Shown here in pieces: positions 24,632-32,750 of a stretch of 64,000 bases of DNA (positions within the stretch are counted from its first letter, which is position 1; the number at the start of each line of letters is the position of its first letter). The stretch covers positions 62,001 through 126,000 of the forward strand of contig JAFGTV010000020.1 in assembly GCA_016938875.1 (NCBI GenBank), in the 5' to 3' direction. The notes under the pieces were generated by a model that saw nothing but the letters and a program-made list of their open reading frames with translations, searched no databases and was not told the origin of the DNA. Source of the stretch: Paracoccaceae bacterium (GTDB lineage: Bacteria > Pseudomonadota > Alphaproteobacteria > Rhodobacterales > Rhodobacteraceae). The translations under genes were made by a program, and so were the position numbers.

Positions 24632-26272
24632 TTGCAGCAGCTTATGGCCGTCTGGACCGGGCTGACCCCCCGCCGCAGGGTGATCGTGATTCTCGCCACC
24701 TTGGCGATGTTCGCCGCAGTCATCGCCCTGTCGCGCGCCGCGTCGTCGCCACGTATGGCGCTGCTCTACTCCGGCCTGGACGCCGCGGCGGCCGGTGAGG
24801 TCGTGCGTGCGCTGGATCAAACCGGCGTTGCCTATGAAATCCGCGGCCCGGCTATTTATGTCGATACCCGCCAACGCGACAGCCTGCGCATGACCCTGGC
24901 CAGTGACGGGCTGCCGACCAATGGGGGGGCGGGGTACGAAATCCTGGATGGGCTGTCGGGATTCGGCACCACATCGCAGATGTTCGACGCCGCCTATTGG
25001 CGCGCCAAAGAGGGCGAACTGGCCCGCACGATCCTGTCCAATGCCCAGTTCCGCAGCGCCCGTGTGCATATTGCAACGCCCAGCGCGCGGCCCTTTGCGC
25101 ACAGCGTGAAACCCTCGGCCGCGGTCACGGTCGGGAGTGCGGGGGGCGTGATTGCCCCGGCCCAGGCCAAGGCCTTGCGCTATCTCGTTGCCTCCAGCGT
25201 GGCGGGACTGGCGCCCGCGGATGTCTCGGTGATCGACGCCAACAGCGGAACCGTGATCAGCGATGACGCCATGGCGGGCCTTGGCGCCGCCTCCGAGGAC
25301 CGTGCCGAGGCGCTGAAATCCCGGTTGGAACGGATGCTTGCCGCCCGCCTCGGCCCCGGCCGCGCCGTGGTAGAGGTCAACATCCAGACCGAAATGCAAA
25401 GCGAATCAATCCGCGAACGGCGCATCGACCCCGAGGGACGCGTCGCGATCAGCGCCGAAAACGACGAACGCTCGACCACCTCAAGTGACAGCGGCGGGGG
25501 CGCGGTCACCGTCGCCAGCAACCTGCCCGAGGGGGATGGATCCAGCGCACGCTCGGCCCAGCGCAAGGAAACCGAGACCCGCGAACGGATCAACTATGAG
25601 GTGTCCGAGACCGAGCGAGAGATCCAGCGCGGCCCCGGCGCGGTCAAGCGGTTGACTGTCGCGGTTCTGGTCGATGGGGTGCTGGACGTGGATGACACCG
25701 GCGCAGAAACCTGGCGCCCGCTGCCCGATGCCGACCTCACGGCCCTCCGGGAACTGGTCGCCTCTGCCTCTGGGTATGATGAGGCGCGCGGCGATGTCAT
25801 CACCCTGAAATCCATGCGATTCGAACCGGTCGCGATAGAGGGGACCGGCCCCCGCAGCGGTCTGTTCGATGGGGTATCGCTTGACCCTCTGACGTTGATC
25901 CAACTGGCCGTTCTGGCGGTTGTCGTGCTGATTTTGGGCCTGTTCGTGGTGCGGCCGATCCTGGCCGGGGCGCCACGCGCCCTGCCTGCCCCGCTGCCAG
26001 CGCCTGCACCAGGCGCCCAGGCCGAGGGCGCGGCGGCGGCGCAAACCTGGCTGACCGGCGAAATCGACCCCGAGGATGGGCCGCGCAACGCCCTCTCGGT
26101 GGCAGGCATGGTGCAAACGGATGGGATCACTGGACCCCGCACGGACAAGACCGCCCTGCCCGCACCCGGCGAGGATCCGGTCGCCCGCCTGCGAGAGATG
26201 ATTGAAACCCGCCGTGAGGAATCGCTCGAGATTCTGCGCGGCTGGATGGAAGACCGCCAGGAGAATGCCTGA
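24632..26272 (+). CDS. fliF: Flagellar MS-ring protein FliF
   Basis: Forms the MS ring in the inner membrane. The 546-residue product has an N-terminal helix (VIVILATLAMFAAVIAL), ring-building motifs with LYSGLDAAAAGEVVRALDQ and DGLPTNGGAGYEILDG, and a second helix at about 425-445. The C-terminal cytoplasmic tail REESLEILRGWMEDRQE is the part that binds FliG. The start used is TTG at 24632, well placed after GGGAGAACTATC; an ATG four codons later is possible. Its last base is shared with the fliH start (TGATG). Confidence 0.94.
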   Translation: MQQLMAVWTGLTPRRRVIVILATLAMFAAVIALSRAASSPRMALLYSGLDAAAAGEVVRALDQTGVAYEIRGPAIYVDTRQRDSLRMTLASDGLPTNGGAGYEILDGLSGFGTTSQMFDAAYWRAKEGELARTILSNAQFRSARVHIATPSARPFAHSVKPSAAVTVGSAGGVIAPAQAKALRYLVASSVAGLAPADVSVIDANSGTVISDDAMAGLGAASEDRAEALKSRLERMLAARLGPGRAVVEVNIQTEMQSESIRERRIDPEGRVAISAENDERSTTSSDSGGGAVTVASNLPEGDGSSARSAQRKETETRERINYEVSETEREIQRGPGAVKRLTVAVLVDGVLDVDDTGAETWRPLPDADLTALRELVASASGYDEARGDVITLKSMRFEPVAIEGTGPRSGLFDGVSLDPLTLIQLAVLAVVVLILGLFVVRPILAGAPRALPAPLPAPAPGAQAEGAAAAQTWLTGEIDPEDGPRNALSVAGMVQTDGITGPRTDKTALPAPGEDPVARLREMIETRREESLEILRGWMEDRQENA

Positions 26273-26871
26273 TGGCCCTTTTGACGCTTGAGGATTTCTC
26301 AAAGAATGTCGGTGCCGCGCCGGGCACATCCGACGCGACCGAGACCGGCAATGCCCAGGAATTGCGCCTGAACGCCTATGAAGAGGGATATAAGGCCGGC
26401 TGGGATGACGCGGTTGCGGCCCAGAACGAGGCCGACCTTCGGATCGGGGCGGATTTCGCCAAGACCTTGCAGGAGATGTCGTTCAGCTATCACGAGGCCC
26501 GTGCCCATCTGCTGTCGGCGCTGGGCCCATTGCTGAGCGCGATGATCGAGCGGGTCATGCCCCAAATCGCGACCGCGGCCTTTGCCCGGACGGTCATCGC
26601 AACCGCGACCGCCATGGCAGAGACCCAGCTGGACCGCCCCCTTGAATTGCGCGTCTGCACCGAGAACCGCCCTGCGCTGGAGGCCTTGACCGACGCCGAT
26701 CCGGGCCTGCCGCTCACGATTGTCGAGGATGAGACCTTGGGCCCCGGTCAGGCGTTGATCGCCGGTCCCGAGGGCGCGCAAGAGATCGACATCGACGGCA
26801 TGCTGGCCGGGATCCAGGCCGCGCTTGATGATTTTCTGACCACCCAAGAGGAGGCACGCCGCCATGGTTGA
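26272..26871 (+). CDS. fliH: Flagellar export ATPase regulator, FliH-like
   Basis: FliH binds FliI and holds it at the export gate. The 199-residue product fits in size and pattern: N-terminal LTLEDF, then AYEEGYKAGWDDAVAAQN, a helical centre, and a V/A-type ATPase E-subunit-like C-terminal half (AFARTVIATATAMAETQLDR). It is not highly similar to enteric FliH. It overlaps fliF by one base and fliN by 8 bases, strong evidence for a flagellar role. Confidence 0.8.
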   Translation: MALLTLEDFSKNVGAAPGTSDATETGNAQELRLNAYEEGYKAGWDDAVAAQNEADLRIGADFAKTLQEMSFSYHEARAHLLSALGPLLSAMIERVMPQIATAAFARTVIATATAMAETQLDRPLELRVCTENRPALEALTDADPGLPLTIVEDETLGPGQALIAGPEGAQEIDIDGMLAGIQAALDDFLTTQEEARRHG

Positions 26872-27160
26872 GACATCCCCCCCCCGCACCCCGTCCGAGG
26901 CGCTGGGGTCCAAGCTTCTGGACCAGGTGCCCATCGAAATCACGGTCTCGGTGGGAAAGGCCCGGCCCTTGCTGGGCGATCTCTTGCGGATCGATCGAGG
27001 CGGGGTTCTGCCGCTGGATCGACGGGTCGACGACCCGGTCGAACTCTATATCGGCGACCGCCTGATCGCCCGGGGCGAGTTGCAAGAGGTCGATGGCGGC
27101 GCAAGTGGCCAGATCGCCGTGCGACTGACCGAGGTCATCGACACCATGACGGGCGGCTGA
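26864..27160 (+). CDS. fliN: Flagellar motor switch protein FliN
   Basis: C-ring protein that also docks FliH. The 98-residue product is a minimal SpoA domain: LLDQVPIEITVSVGKARPLL, LLRIDRGGVLPLDRRVDDPV and LYIGDRLIARGELQEVDGG. It is the only C-ring gene in the window; no fliG or fliM was found. Overlaps fliH and precedes fliP by 3 bases. Confidence 0.95.
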   Translation: MVETSPPRTPSEALGSKLLDQVPIEITVSVGKARPLLGDLLRIDRGGVLPLDRRVDDPVELYIGDRLIARGELQEVDGGASGQIAVRLTEVIDTMTGG

Positions 27161-27163
27161 GCG

Positions 27164-27901
27164 ATGCGCACCTGCCTATCGCTGGCCATCGTGATCCTGT
27201 TCGTGCTGGCCTTGCCGAGCCAGGCCCAGGAAATCTCGATTTCCATGGGCGAGGGTGGATCACTTGCCGGGCGCGGGGTACAGCTGATCCTGCTGGTCAC
27301 GGTGTTGAGCCTGGCACCGGGCCTGGCGATCATGCTGACCTGTTTTCCCTTTATCGTGACGGTGCTGGCGATCCTGCGCCAGGCCATCGGTTTGCAACAG
27401 TCGCCGCCCAACATGTTGATCGTCAGCCTGGCCCTGTTTCTGACCTATTTCGTGATGGAACCGACCTTTACCCAGGCCTGGCAAGACGGCGTCGCCCCCC
27501 TGGTCGCCGAGACGATGGCCGTCGAAGAGGCGGTGCCGAAAATCCTGACGCCGTTTCGGGCCTTTATGGCGACGCGGGCCGAGGCCGATACCTTTGCCGC
27601 ATTGGCATCGCTTCGGCCTCAGGCCGATCCGACCGTGGCGTTGGCCGATGCACCGTTGTCGCTGCTTGTGCCCAGTTTCATGCTCAGCGAGATCGAGCGC
27701 GCGTTCGAGATCGGCTTTCTGATCTTTCTGCCGTTCCTGATCATCGACCTGGTTGTGGCCGCGGTGTTGATGTCGATGGGCATGATGATGGTGCCACCCG
27801 CGGTCGTGGCAATGCCGTTCAAGCTGGCCTTTTTCGTGGTGGCCGATGGCTGGACCCTGATATCCGAGGCGCTGGTTCGGGGCTATTTCCCCACGGGCTA
27901 A
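27164..27901 (+). CDS. fliP: Flagellar export gate protein FliP
   Basis: Core of the FliPQR export gate. The 245-residue product has a cleavable signal (about 1-21, ending SQAQ), the N-terminal box VTVLSLAPGLAIMLTCFPFI, the ILRQAIGLQQSPPNMLIVSLAL region (core ILRQAIGLQQSPPNMLI), and the C-terminal FKLAFFVVADGWTLISEAL. It ends tail-to-tail with the exopolysaccharide exporter, their stops overlapping by 4 bases. Confidence 0.96.
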   Translation: MRTCLSLAIVILFVLALPSQAQEISISMGEGGSLAGRGVQLILLVTVLSLAPGLAIMLTCFPFIVTVLAILRQAIGLQQSPPNMLIVSLALFLTYFVMEPTFTQAWQDGVAPLVAETMAVEEAVPKILTPFRAFMATRAEADTFAALASLRPQADPTVALADAPLSLLVPSFMLSEIERAFEIGFLIFLPFLIIDLVVAAVLMSMGMMMVPPAVVAMPFKLAFFVVADGWTLISEALVRGYFPTG

Positions 27902-29238
27902 GCGCCATCGGCGGCGCGGGCCGCCCCGAAAAAGAAGCTGGGCGTGATCTGTTGCAGCGCCCGGCTCCAACGGGTGACCGGCTGTTCGGTGACGAAGATC
28001 ACGTCATTGGCCAACAGCTGCATCCGTGTGGCCAGCACCAGGGCCGCGGCGTTGCGCGCGTCCAGGTGATAGGCGGTCAGCACCGTGGGATCCGCGCCGC
28101 CGCGCAGGATGTAGATCTGCGCGGGGTTGCCCGACCGGGTCGGAACGCCCCCGGCCCCGTAGAGCGCCTCTGCCAGGGTCGCGCGGCGCCCAAAGGGCAG
28201 GTCCACCCGACCCTGGGCCTTCACCTCGCCGGCGAGATAGGCGTAGTCGCGCGGCTCGGCGCCCAATTCCAGTCGGTCGAGAAACGCGGCGCGGGCCTCG
28301 TCCAGGGCGGCACGGCGCAGGGAAATTTTCGTCTCCAGTTCATCCAGGGCTTGGCGACGGGCCGCGCGGTTTTCTTCGGACAGCTTGATCTGCTGGGCGA
28401 AATAGGCCTGGGCCCGATCCAGATCATAGGCAGTATCGACGAACAGGCTGTCACCGTCCTGCACCCGCACCCGGCCCAGCGCAGTCCGATCGGACAGCGG
28501 CACCTGATAAAGGTCGCCCTCGCGATACAGACGGACGACGCCAAAATCGCGCGCGCCCGCCACGACGCCGCCGACCTGGGCCAACACCTGATCCAACGTG
28601 GGCGGCGTCAACGTGATCGGCACGACGCCCGGCTGGAGGACCGCCCCGCCAACCGGAACGCGCTTGCTGTTGAATTCGGCGATCTCCAGGCCGAAGGCGG
28701 GGTCCATCTGGTTGCCGACAAGGCGGTCGAACACCTCGTCCTCAGCCTCGCGCAGGGTCAGGCCGACCACCTGGATACGACCGATATCGGGCACCGTGAT
28801 GGCACCGTCATCCTGAACGGTAAACCCCTGACGCCGGGTCTGGGCGGCCAGGATCCCGGCCAGTTCTTCGACGCCCTCACCGCCCTTGGGGGTGGCCAGC
28901 GTCAGGACATCGCCGACACCGATTGTATAGGGCCGCGCGCCCGAATCTGGCGGCAGGCGGGTTTTCTGAGCCGCTGGCCGGGCCTGGTCCTGTAGCGGCG
29001 GGGTGGGCAAGCTGTGGGCACCGCGCGGACCGCCGGGCAAACCCGCCTGCATGGCAAATGCCGCCGGCAGCGCCCTTGGGGCCGGACCCGCCTGATTGGC
29101 CGAGGTCACGGTCGCGACGGTCAGCGGCACCACGCGAACGTCCAGGCCAACCACATTCTCGGACGTCACGGCAGGGCTGATATACGCCGTGCCACATGCC
29201 GACAGCGCCAGGCAAAACGTGAGTGATAGGAGTTTCAT
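27898..29238 (-). CDS. Outer-membrane polysaccharide export lipoprotein (Wza/OPX type)
   Basis: Outer-membrane channel of a capsule or exopolysaccharide exporter. The 446-residue product has a lipoprotein signal (lipobox LSAC, Cys15), a disordered Pro-rich segment (50-100), then a Poly_export domain with YTIGVGDVLTLATPKGG and FTVQDDGAITVPDIGRIQVVG (core TVQDDGAITVPDIGRIQVVG). SLBB-like domains follow (VPVGGAVLQPGVVPITLTPP, LAYLAGEVKAQGRVDLPFGRR-type segment at about 350). A coiled coil lies at 280-325. It should pair with the Wzc-like kinase at 41658. Its coding end overlaps fliP. Confidence 0.9.
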   Translation of the reverse strand: MKLLSLTFCLALSACGTAYISPAVTSENVVGLDVRVVPLTVATVTSANQAGPAPRALPAAFAMQAGLPGGPRGAHSLPTPPLQDQARPAAQKTRLPPDSGARPYTIGVGDVLTLATPKGGEGVEELAGILAAQTRRQGFTVQDDGAITVPDIGRIQVVGLTLREAEDEVFDRLVGNQMDPAFGLEIAEFNSKRVPVGGAVLQPGVVPITLTPPTLDQVLAQVGGVVAGARDFGVVRLYREGDLYQVPLSDRTALGRVRVQDGDSLFVDTAYDLDRAQAYFAQQIKLSEENRAARRQALDELETKISLRRAALDEARAAFLDRLELGAEPRDYAYLAGEVKAQGRVDLPFGRRATLAEALYGAGGVPTRSGNPAQIYILRGGADPTVLTAYHLDARNAAALVLATRMQLLANDVIFVTEQPVTRWSRALQQITPSFFFGAARAADGA

Positions 29239-29598
29239 AACGATGGATCACCAACTGCAAAGGGAAATACCGCGCCGGTCGCAATGGCCTGTGTCCAAAT
29301 CGTCATCGGCGATGCCCTGGATCAACGCAAGCGTGTATTTCGATCAGTTGCACCTATCATGGCGAGATCCATGCAAAAAGTCCGATTTCGGGGTTCCGCC
29401 CCGCGCGCTTTCGTCCCGCCCGGCATTTTGGCCGGCGCGCGGCGCCACGACATCCTGAGACGGCACAGCGCTGTCGGGCATCCGCAACCGCTCAAATTCT
29501 TCATAAAGACCGCATATTCGCCCGATTTTGCAAAACCTTCGTAAACCCCCTTGCCGCATGGTTGCGGCGGGTGAGTGTGAAATGACGGGGGGTGCTGC
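29239..29598. other. 360-base intergenic region without a gene
   Basis: Between the divergent exporter and RTX genes. A small open frame at 29284-29544 shows no recognisable protein pattern and I do not call it. The right part (29495-29560) is AT-richer, with stretches such as CTTCATAAAGACCGCATATTC, and should hold the promoter for the RTX gene. No repeat, CtrA-like box or terminator was recognised. Confidence 0.5.
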
Positions 29599-31104
29599 AT
29601 GGCGGCATTCGTCTTGCGCGGGACGATTGGGTCCGCCCCGCCCCCGGGCGGGGAGGGGGTGCCCTATGTAACAGGCATCGCCAAGATGCGTGTCGTCCTG
29701 CTGGACAGCGCGCCCTATCTGATCGCGGGTTCGCGGGCAGAGGCGGGGCTGAGCCTGTTGTCGTTGGCCCCCGGTGCGCTGGCCGTCGTCGCGGACCAGT
29801 TGGGCCCTTCTTGGAACCGCGGGACCTACGGGCTCAGCGATCTGTGTGCGATCACGGTGGATGGGCAGGCGTTCATCCTGCCCGCGGGGACGATGGACGA
29901 TGCCCCCGCGCTGTTGCCGGTATCGGCCGCGGGGTTTGGCTCTGCGATCTCCTACATGGGTCAGGGCCTGCCCCCACAGTTGCAATCACTGAGCGCGATT
30001 GAGACCACGACCGGCACCTTTGTCTATTACACCCAATGGGGTACGGCGGGCCTGGGCGCGATGGCGCTGGACGGCGACCTGGGGCTGAACGTGGTCGCGC
30101 ATGTCGATGATGACGCCGACCGTGGCCTTGATGCGATCACCGCGCTGGCCTCTGCCGCGATCGGAACCCGCGATTTCGTCTTTGCCCTGTCGGGGTCGGA
30201 AAACACCGTCACCTCGTTGCGGATCGGGGCCGAAGGCGATCTGCGAATCGTGGATAGCATCACCCCTGACGAGGGGCTTTGGGTCTCTGCCCCGTCGGTG
30301 ATGGAACAGGTGGTGGCGGGTGGGAACACCTATCTGATCGTTGGGGCGGTCGAGTCCGCATCGCTGAGCGTGATCGAGGTGGTTCCCTGGGGCGGCATGA
30401 CCGTCACCGACCACCTGGTCGACACCCTGGACACCCGGTTCGACAATATTTCCGCGCTGGCCACGCTGAAGGTCAATCACCGCATCCTGGTCTTTGCCGG
30501 TGGGTCCGACGACGGGATCAGCGCGATGGAACTGGCCCCCAGCGGGCGGCTGTATCCACTGGCCACGGTGGCCGACACCAACCAAAGCACATTCCAAAAC
30601 GTGACCTCGATCACCGCCACCGAGATTGACGGCGAAATCCAGGTTTTCGCCGCTGGCGAGGACGAGGCGGGGATTACCCAATTCACCCTCGATCTCGACA
30701 ATTTCGGCGTGCTGCGCCGTGGCTCAACCGACGCAGAGTGGCTGAACGGCATCTGGGCCGACGACCTGCTGGACGGATTCGAGGGGGACGACGTGCTGCG
30801 CGGCAATGTCGGAAACGACCGGCTGATCGACGGAGAGGGTCGGGACATTCTGTTCGGCGGACGGGGGGACGATATCTTTGTCTTCATTCAGGACGGGGAT
30901 CTGGACATCGCGCGCGACTTCAAACCCGGCGAGGATCAGATCGACCTGTCCGATCTGGATATGCTCTACAGCTTTGACCAGCTGACCATCGAACAGCGCA
31001 GCTATGGCGTTGTGGTGGAATACGGCGGCGAAGCGTTGCGCGTGGAATCCGAATTTGGGGTGCTGGAGGTCACGGACCTGTCCCCCGACGACTTCATCTT
31101 TTAG
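29599..31104 (+). CDS. Secreted RTX calcium-binding protein with propeller-like N-terminal region
   Basis: A 501-residue protein. Residues about 1-370 contain repeated beta-type units, each with a patterned ISALATL...FVFAGG/GSDDGISAMEL-like block, suggesting a propeller. Residues about 390-425 hold RTX nonapeptides (GFEGDDVLRGNVGND, FGGRGDDIFVF) that bind calcium outside the cell. The extreme C-terminus (LSPDDFIF) fits a type I secretion signal. No signal peptide. No type I transporter genes are in the window. It starts the plus-strand part of the polysaccharide region, so it may be a matrix or adhesion protein; function not established. Confidence 0.8.
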   Translation: MAAFVLRGTIGSAPPPGGEGVPYVTGIAKMRVVLLDSAPYLIAGSRAEAGLSLLSLAPGALAVVADQLGPSWNRGTYGLSDLCAITVDGQAFILPAGTMDDAPALLPVSAAGFGSAISYMGQGLPPQLQSLSAIETTTGTFVYYTQWGTAGLGAMALDGDLGLNVVAHVDDDADRGLDAITALASAAIGTRDFVFALSGSENTVTSLRIGAEGDLRIVDSITPDEGLWVSAPSVMEQVVAGGNTYLIVGAVESASLSVIEVVPWGGMTVTDHLVDTLDTRFDNISALATLKVNHRILVFAGGSDDGISAMELAPSGRLYPLATVADTNQSTFQNVTSITATEIDGEIQVFAAGEDEAGITQFTLDLDNFGVLRRGSTDAEWLNGIWADDLLDGFEGDDVLRGNVGNDRLIDGEGRDILFGGRGDDIFVFIQDGDLDIARDFKPGEDQIDLSDLDMLYSFDQLTIEQRSYGVVVEYGGEALRVESEFGVLEVTDLSPDDFIF

Positions 31105-31179
31105 CGCGGCTGGTAACCGTTCCGAAGGCAAATTGCGCTTGAGTGAGCCCAGGACAGCCACCCCCAAGGAGGACCGGCG

Positions 31180-31926
31180 ATGCTGGACACAGGCGCCCCA
31201 CCCCCTGCGGCCATGCAACCGCGCCCGATGGCCCGGTTGCGCCGCAGCCTGCGCCGCGCAACGGCCACCCGGCCTGCGCTTTACCTGCCGCTGCGCCGTG
31301 TTCTGCGCGCGGACGGGATGCTGGATCACGACACCGCCCTGGTGCTGGACGGGGTGCCCCGCTGCGGCAACACCTGGACCGAATTCGCGCTCTACGATGT
31401 GGCGCCCCCGGATTTTCGGATGGCCCATCACAGCCATGCCGCCGCCCATGTCATCGCCGCGATCCGACGCGGGGTACCCGCGCTGGTGCTGTTTCGCGAC
31501 CCCGATGCCGCGGTTGCCTCGCTGATCGCCATGGGCGGGGGACTGCGGGGCGCACGCGATGGATTTCGGGACTATTCCGCCTTTTACGGCGCCCTTGTCG
31601 GACAGCCCCGCGCCCGGATCGTCTTTGCCAGTTTTGACGATGTGACCAATCGTATGAGCGCCGTGATCGAGACCCTGAATACCCGGTTCGGGCTGGGATT
31701 TTCGCCGTTCGACGATACCTGCGAACAGACCCGAACCCGCCTGAATGCGCGCATCCAGGCCCGCGCACGGGTACGCGGCCTGTCCTCGCGCTGTACCCCC
31801 GGTCACGGCACCGGCGACCGCGCGGCGGCCCAGGCGGCCGTGCTGGCCCCCGAGGCCGGATGGGCCCGGCTGCGCGCGCATCAGGTCTTTGCCCTTTTGC
31901 GCTCGGATATCGGGGCCGACGCATGA
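31180..31926 (+). CDS. Sulfotransferase-like protein
   Basis: A 248-residue protein with a PAPS-binding-type loop LDGVPRCGNTWTEFAL at about 53-68 and a following region with VLFRDPDAAVASLIAMGGG, the place of the 3'-phosphate-binding segment of sulfotransferases. This suggests sulfation of a polysaccharide using PAPS. It starts after a strong AAGGAGG ribosome site and overlaps the next sulfotransferase by 4 bases. Similarity outside the two motifs is not obvious, so the substrate is unknown. Confidence 0.72.
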   Translation: MLDTGAPPPAAMQPRPMARLRRSLRRATATRPALYLPLRRVLRADGMLDHDTALVLDGVPRCGNTWTEFALYDVAPPDFRMAHHSHAAAHVIAAIRRGVPALVLFRDPDAAVASLIAMGGGLRGARDGFRDYSAFYGALVGQPRARIVFASFDDVTNRMSAVIETLNTRFGLGFSPFDDTCEQTRTRLNARIQARARVRGLSSRCTPGHGTGDRAAAQAAVLAPEAGWARLRAHQVFALLRSDIGADA

Positions 31927-32750
31927 TCCTGCCCCGGTTCCTGATCATCGGCGCGATGAAGGCCGGAACGACCAGCCTTTATGACATGCTGCGCGCCGTT
32001 CCCGGCCTGTATCTGCCGCCCGAAAAGGAACCGGGCGATTTGCTGCATGAGGCGGTGGAAACCCCCTCTGGCCGCGCCCGCTATGCCCGCAAATTCGCCG
32101 CCGCCCCCACCGGCAGCCTGTGCGGTGAGGCCACGACCGCCTATGCCAAGCGACCCGAGCATGAGGGTATCGCCTCCCGCGCCCGCCGTGTGCTGGGCCC
32201 CGATCTGCGGGTGATCTATATGGTGCGTGACCCGGTGGCCCGCGCGCTGAGCCACCACCGCCACCTGGTCGGGCTGGGACAAGAAAAAAGGCCCGCAGAG
32301 ATCGCCCTGCGCACCGATCCCAGCTATGCCGATTTTGGCCGTTACAGCTGGCAAATCGACCCTTGGCAGACCGAATTCGGACAGGATCAGGTGTTGATCC
32401 TCAGCCTCGAACGACTGGCGGCGGACCCGCAGGGCGCGTTGGACCGGGCGTGTTCCTTTCTGGGTGTGGCCGGTGCCGCGGCACGCGCCACCCACGGCAA
32501 CGCATCTGTTGGGCGGCGGGCGACGCGGGTCGGCACTCCGGCACATGCCCTGATGCGCGCACCGCTCTATCAGTACCGACTGAAACCGCTTTTACCCGCA
32601 CCGCTGCACCGGCTGGGAAAACGGGTATTTCTGCGCCCCGGGCCGAAGCCGCTTTCCCATATTTCAGCCGAAACAGAGACGAAATTTCGCCGTGCACTGT
32701 GCGATGATCCGCTGTCGCGCGCGGCTGGCGAATGGGCGCGCGGGGCATGA
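31923..32750 (+). CDS. Sulfotransferase domain protein (heparan-sulfotransferase-like)
   Basis: A 275-residue sulfotransferase. The 5'-phosphosulfate loop is FLIIGAMKAGTTSLYDML (about 6-23) and the 3'-phosphate site is VIYMVRDPVARALSHHRHL (about 98-116), as in carbohydrate sulfotransferases. Also visible: LILSLERLAADPQGALDRA. ATG at 31923 overlaps the upstream stop, and its stop overlaps the next start, so three genes are coupled. It probably sulfates the exopolysaccharide or its lipid-linked unit. Confidence 0.85.
   Translation: MILPRFLIIGAMKAGTTSLYDMLRAVPGLYLPPEKEPGDLLHEAVETPSGRARYARKFAAAPTGSLCGEATTAYAKRPEHEGIASRARRVLGPDLRVIYMVRDPVARALSHHRHLVGLGQEKRPAEIALRTDPSYADFGRYSWQIDPWQTEFGQDQVLILSLERLAADPQGALDRACSFLGVAGAAARATHGNASVGRRATRVGTPAHALMRAPLYQYRLKPLLPAPLHRLGKRVFLRPGPKPLSHISAETETKFRRALCDDPLSRAAGEWARGA

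Noticed and set aside
29284-29544. Small open frame in the exporter-RTX gap
   Set aside because: No ribosome site, no recognisable family, and composition unlike the neighbours' coding sequence.
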